In this document: positions 63,242-64,000 of the stretch, piece by piece
Position numbering within the stretch: position 1 is the stretch's first letter
Layout of the letters: every line of letters starts with the position of its first letter
Source: CAYJDP01 sp964371025
Lineage (GTDB): Bacteria; Bacillota_I; Bacilli_A; RF39; UBA660
Length of the DNA: 64,000 nt
Assembly (NCBI GenBank): GCA_964371025.1
Contig: CAYJKH010000003.1
Coordinates: forward strand, 1 to 64,000
Reading direction: 5' to 3'
Translations under genes and position numbers: made by a program
The notes under the pieces: model-generated
What the model was told of the DNA's origin: nothing
The model's input: the letters and a program-made list of their open reading frames with translations, nothing else
Database searches by the model: none

Positions 63242-63531
63242 TCTGGCATTTTCAAAACAAATTCTCCATCTTTTGTAAATAAGTATTTTTCTCTTGCATA
63301 CCTTGCTACATATTCAGGATCTTGTAGTTTTTCACTATCTACTGTTAATTTTTCTTCTTCCTCTTTTAAGGCAATCAACTCTTCTTCGAGTTTTCCTTTT
63401 TCTTGATATTTATTATATATTTCTACCCACATACTACCGATTGTAGTTGTAAGCCCAATTACCATAAATAGGCAAATACATGAAAGTAAAAATGTTTTTT
63501 TTATTTTTTTTGATTTCTTTTGCTTTTTCAT
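63235..63531 (-). CDS. divIC: Septum formation initiator family protein (DivIC/FtsL-like)
   Basis: 98 residues. A basic N-terminus, one TM helix (about 13-34), an extracytoplasmic coiled coil (about 40-66) and the conserved QDPEYVARYAREKYLFTKDG. It would join the FtsL/DivIB divisome complex at the septum. Its position before tilS matches divIC of Bacillus. Confidence 0.92.
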   Translation of the reverse strand: MKKQKKSKKIKKTFLLSCICLFMVIGLTTTIGSMWVEIYNKYQEKGKLEEELIALKEEEEKLTVDSEKLQDPEYVARYAREKYLFTKDGEFVLKMPEN

Positions 63532-63555
63532 ATATAAACCTACCTTTCTATCATA

Positions 63556-63584
63556 ATTATATAAATATTTATTATAAGTAACAA
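63556..63584 (-). promoter_or_regulatory. divIC promoter
   Basis: -35 TTGTTA (63579-63584), a 17-nt spacer and -10 TATAAT (63556-63561). Confidence 0.7.
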
Positions 63585-63623
63585 TGTATTTATGAGTATT
63601 ATTATAAAATATACACTTTTTTA

Positions 63624-63646
63624 CAAAAAAAAAGGATATTATCCTT
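63624..63646 (-). terminator. Terminator of spoVG with the stop codon in the hairpin
   Basis: Minus-strand AAGGAT/ATCCTT with a 3-nt loop and a T9-10 tract. The TAA stop (63639-63641) falls in the loop and second arm. Confidence 0.8.
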
Positions 63647-63920
63647 CTTTTTCTTCTTCTGGCTCTTCAGCTTTATTATAAGCCTCAATTATTGACACTT
63701 GAAACATATTTCTAACTTCTGGGTTTATAGGGTGAGCAATATCTCTGTAAACACCTGTTGCTGTTTTACGACTAGGCATTGCAATAAATAGTCCAGAATC
63801 TCCTTCGATGATTCTTATATCATGAACTGCAAAGCAATCATCTAATAAAATAGAAGCAATTCCTTTCATGCGAGATCCTTCTTTTTCAATTTTACGTACA
63901 TTAACTGATGTAATTTTCAT
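63639..63920 (-). CDS. spoVG: SpoVG family nucleic-acid-binding regulator
   Basis: 93 residues. The conserved MKITSVNVRKI, FAVHDIRIIEGDSGLFIAMPSRK and YRDIAHPINPEVR blocks identify SpoVG, followed by an acidic tail. SpoVG binds DNA and RNA and controls division, virulence or sporulation genes depending on the species; presence does not show sporulation. AAGGAGG precedes the ATG, next to an 8-bp inverted repeat. Confidence 0.96.
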   Translation of the reverse strand: MKITSVNVRKIEKEGSRMKGIASILLDDCFAVHDIRIIEGDSGLFIAMPSRKTATGVYRDIAHPINPEVRNMFQVSIIEAYNKAEEPEEEKEG

Positions 63921-63933
63921 ACTATGTCCTCCT

Positions 63934-63954
63934 TATAAAGTAGTTAACTTTATA
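63934..63954 (-). promoter_or_regulatory. Inverted repeat at the spoVG ribosome-binding site
   Basis: TATAAAGT-5nt-ACTTTATA, a perfect 8-bp inverted repeat immediately upstream of and touching the AAGGAGG site. In RNA it would be a hairpin flanking the binding site; in DNA it could be an operator. Confidence 0.45.
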
Positions 63955-63959
63955 TTTTA

Positions 63960-63988
63960 ATAATATAACATGTATAAAAAAATTGCAA
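63960..63988 (-). promoter_or_regulatory. spoVG promoter
   Basis: -35 TTGCAA (63983-63988), a 17-nt spacer and -10 TATTAT (63960-63965). Confidence 0.65.
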
Positions 63989-64000
63989 CATATTATTTAT

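Overview
The window is about 64 kb of very AT-rich, densely coding bacterial chromosome. Nearly all genes lie on the minus strand. Gene content and order point to a low-GC Gram-positive bacterium (Firmicutes, class Bacilli or a close relative, possibly one of the small-genome uncultured gut lineages; that placement is inference). Evidence is the series spoVG, divIC, tilS, ftsH, dusB, lysS, cysS, mrnC, rlmB, sigH-like, the series gdpP-like, rplI, dnaB, the order methyltransferase, rpoB, rpoC, and delta subunit rpoE next to prfA, prmC, murA, rpmE and rpiB. These are origin-proximal neighbourhoods in Bacillus. The dominant minus orientation, including rRNA, fits a replication fork moving from high to low coordinates, with oriC beyond the right edge. 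The standard code applies: RF2 is present with a UGA programmed frameshift, UGA is used as a stop, and the only tRNA here is tRNA-Trp(CCA).

Layout from left to right: the 5' end of a 16S rRNA gene with tandem promoters (1-329); a lipoprotein, a 964-residue repeat surface protein and an uncharacterised membrane protein (499-5225); a gene-poor stretch with a decayed ORF and tRNA-Trp (5226-5693); an HdeD-like protein (5838-6407); the methyltransferase-rpoB-rpoC operon with a terminator-like hairpin in its leader (6446-14400); ackA and a divergent thioredoxin-like gene; HtrA and a HEPN/Abi protein; a compact type VII secretion locus (18409-23628); rplM-rpsI; a TagD-like nucleotidyltransferase; ftsE-ftsX with a PcsB/CwlO-like hydrolase; two YitT paralogues; prfB, secA and hpf; TagO, rpiB, rpmE, murA, prmC, prfA, rpoE, argS and a YwiB-like gene; LemA and pta on the plus strand; then ung, rlmH, a WalJ-like MBL protein, an M23 peptidase, dnaB, rplI, a DHH phosphoesterase, rpsR-ssb-rpsF, a pseudokinase-like membrane protein, a SigH-like factor, rlmB-mrnC-cysS, a permease, lysS-RDD-dusB, ftsH-tilS, divIC and spoVG at the right edge.

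Functionally the window is mostly housekeeping: transcription, translation, replication, secretion, division and wall synthesis. pta and ackA give phosphotransacetylase/acetate kinase fermentation with ATP gain. FtsEX with its hydrolase, DivIC, MurA, TagO and the TagD-like enzyme serve the envelope. The accessory material that stands out is the minimal type VII secretion locus (EssC, YukD and two tiny helical proteins, without recognisable EsaA, EssA or EssB), the HEPN Abi protein next to it, and a pseudokinase-like TM protein 28 kb away that could be an EssB analogue. A second theme is extreme compaction: in about 14 genes the stop codon lies inside the hairpin of the gene's own intrinsic terminator, and promoters often start in or just after the preceding U-tract. 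No CRISPR array, insertion sequence, prophage or T-box was seen.
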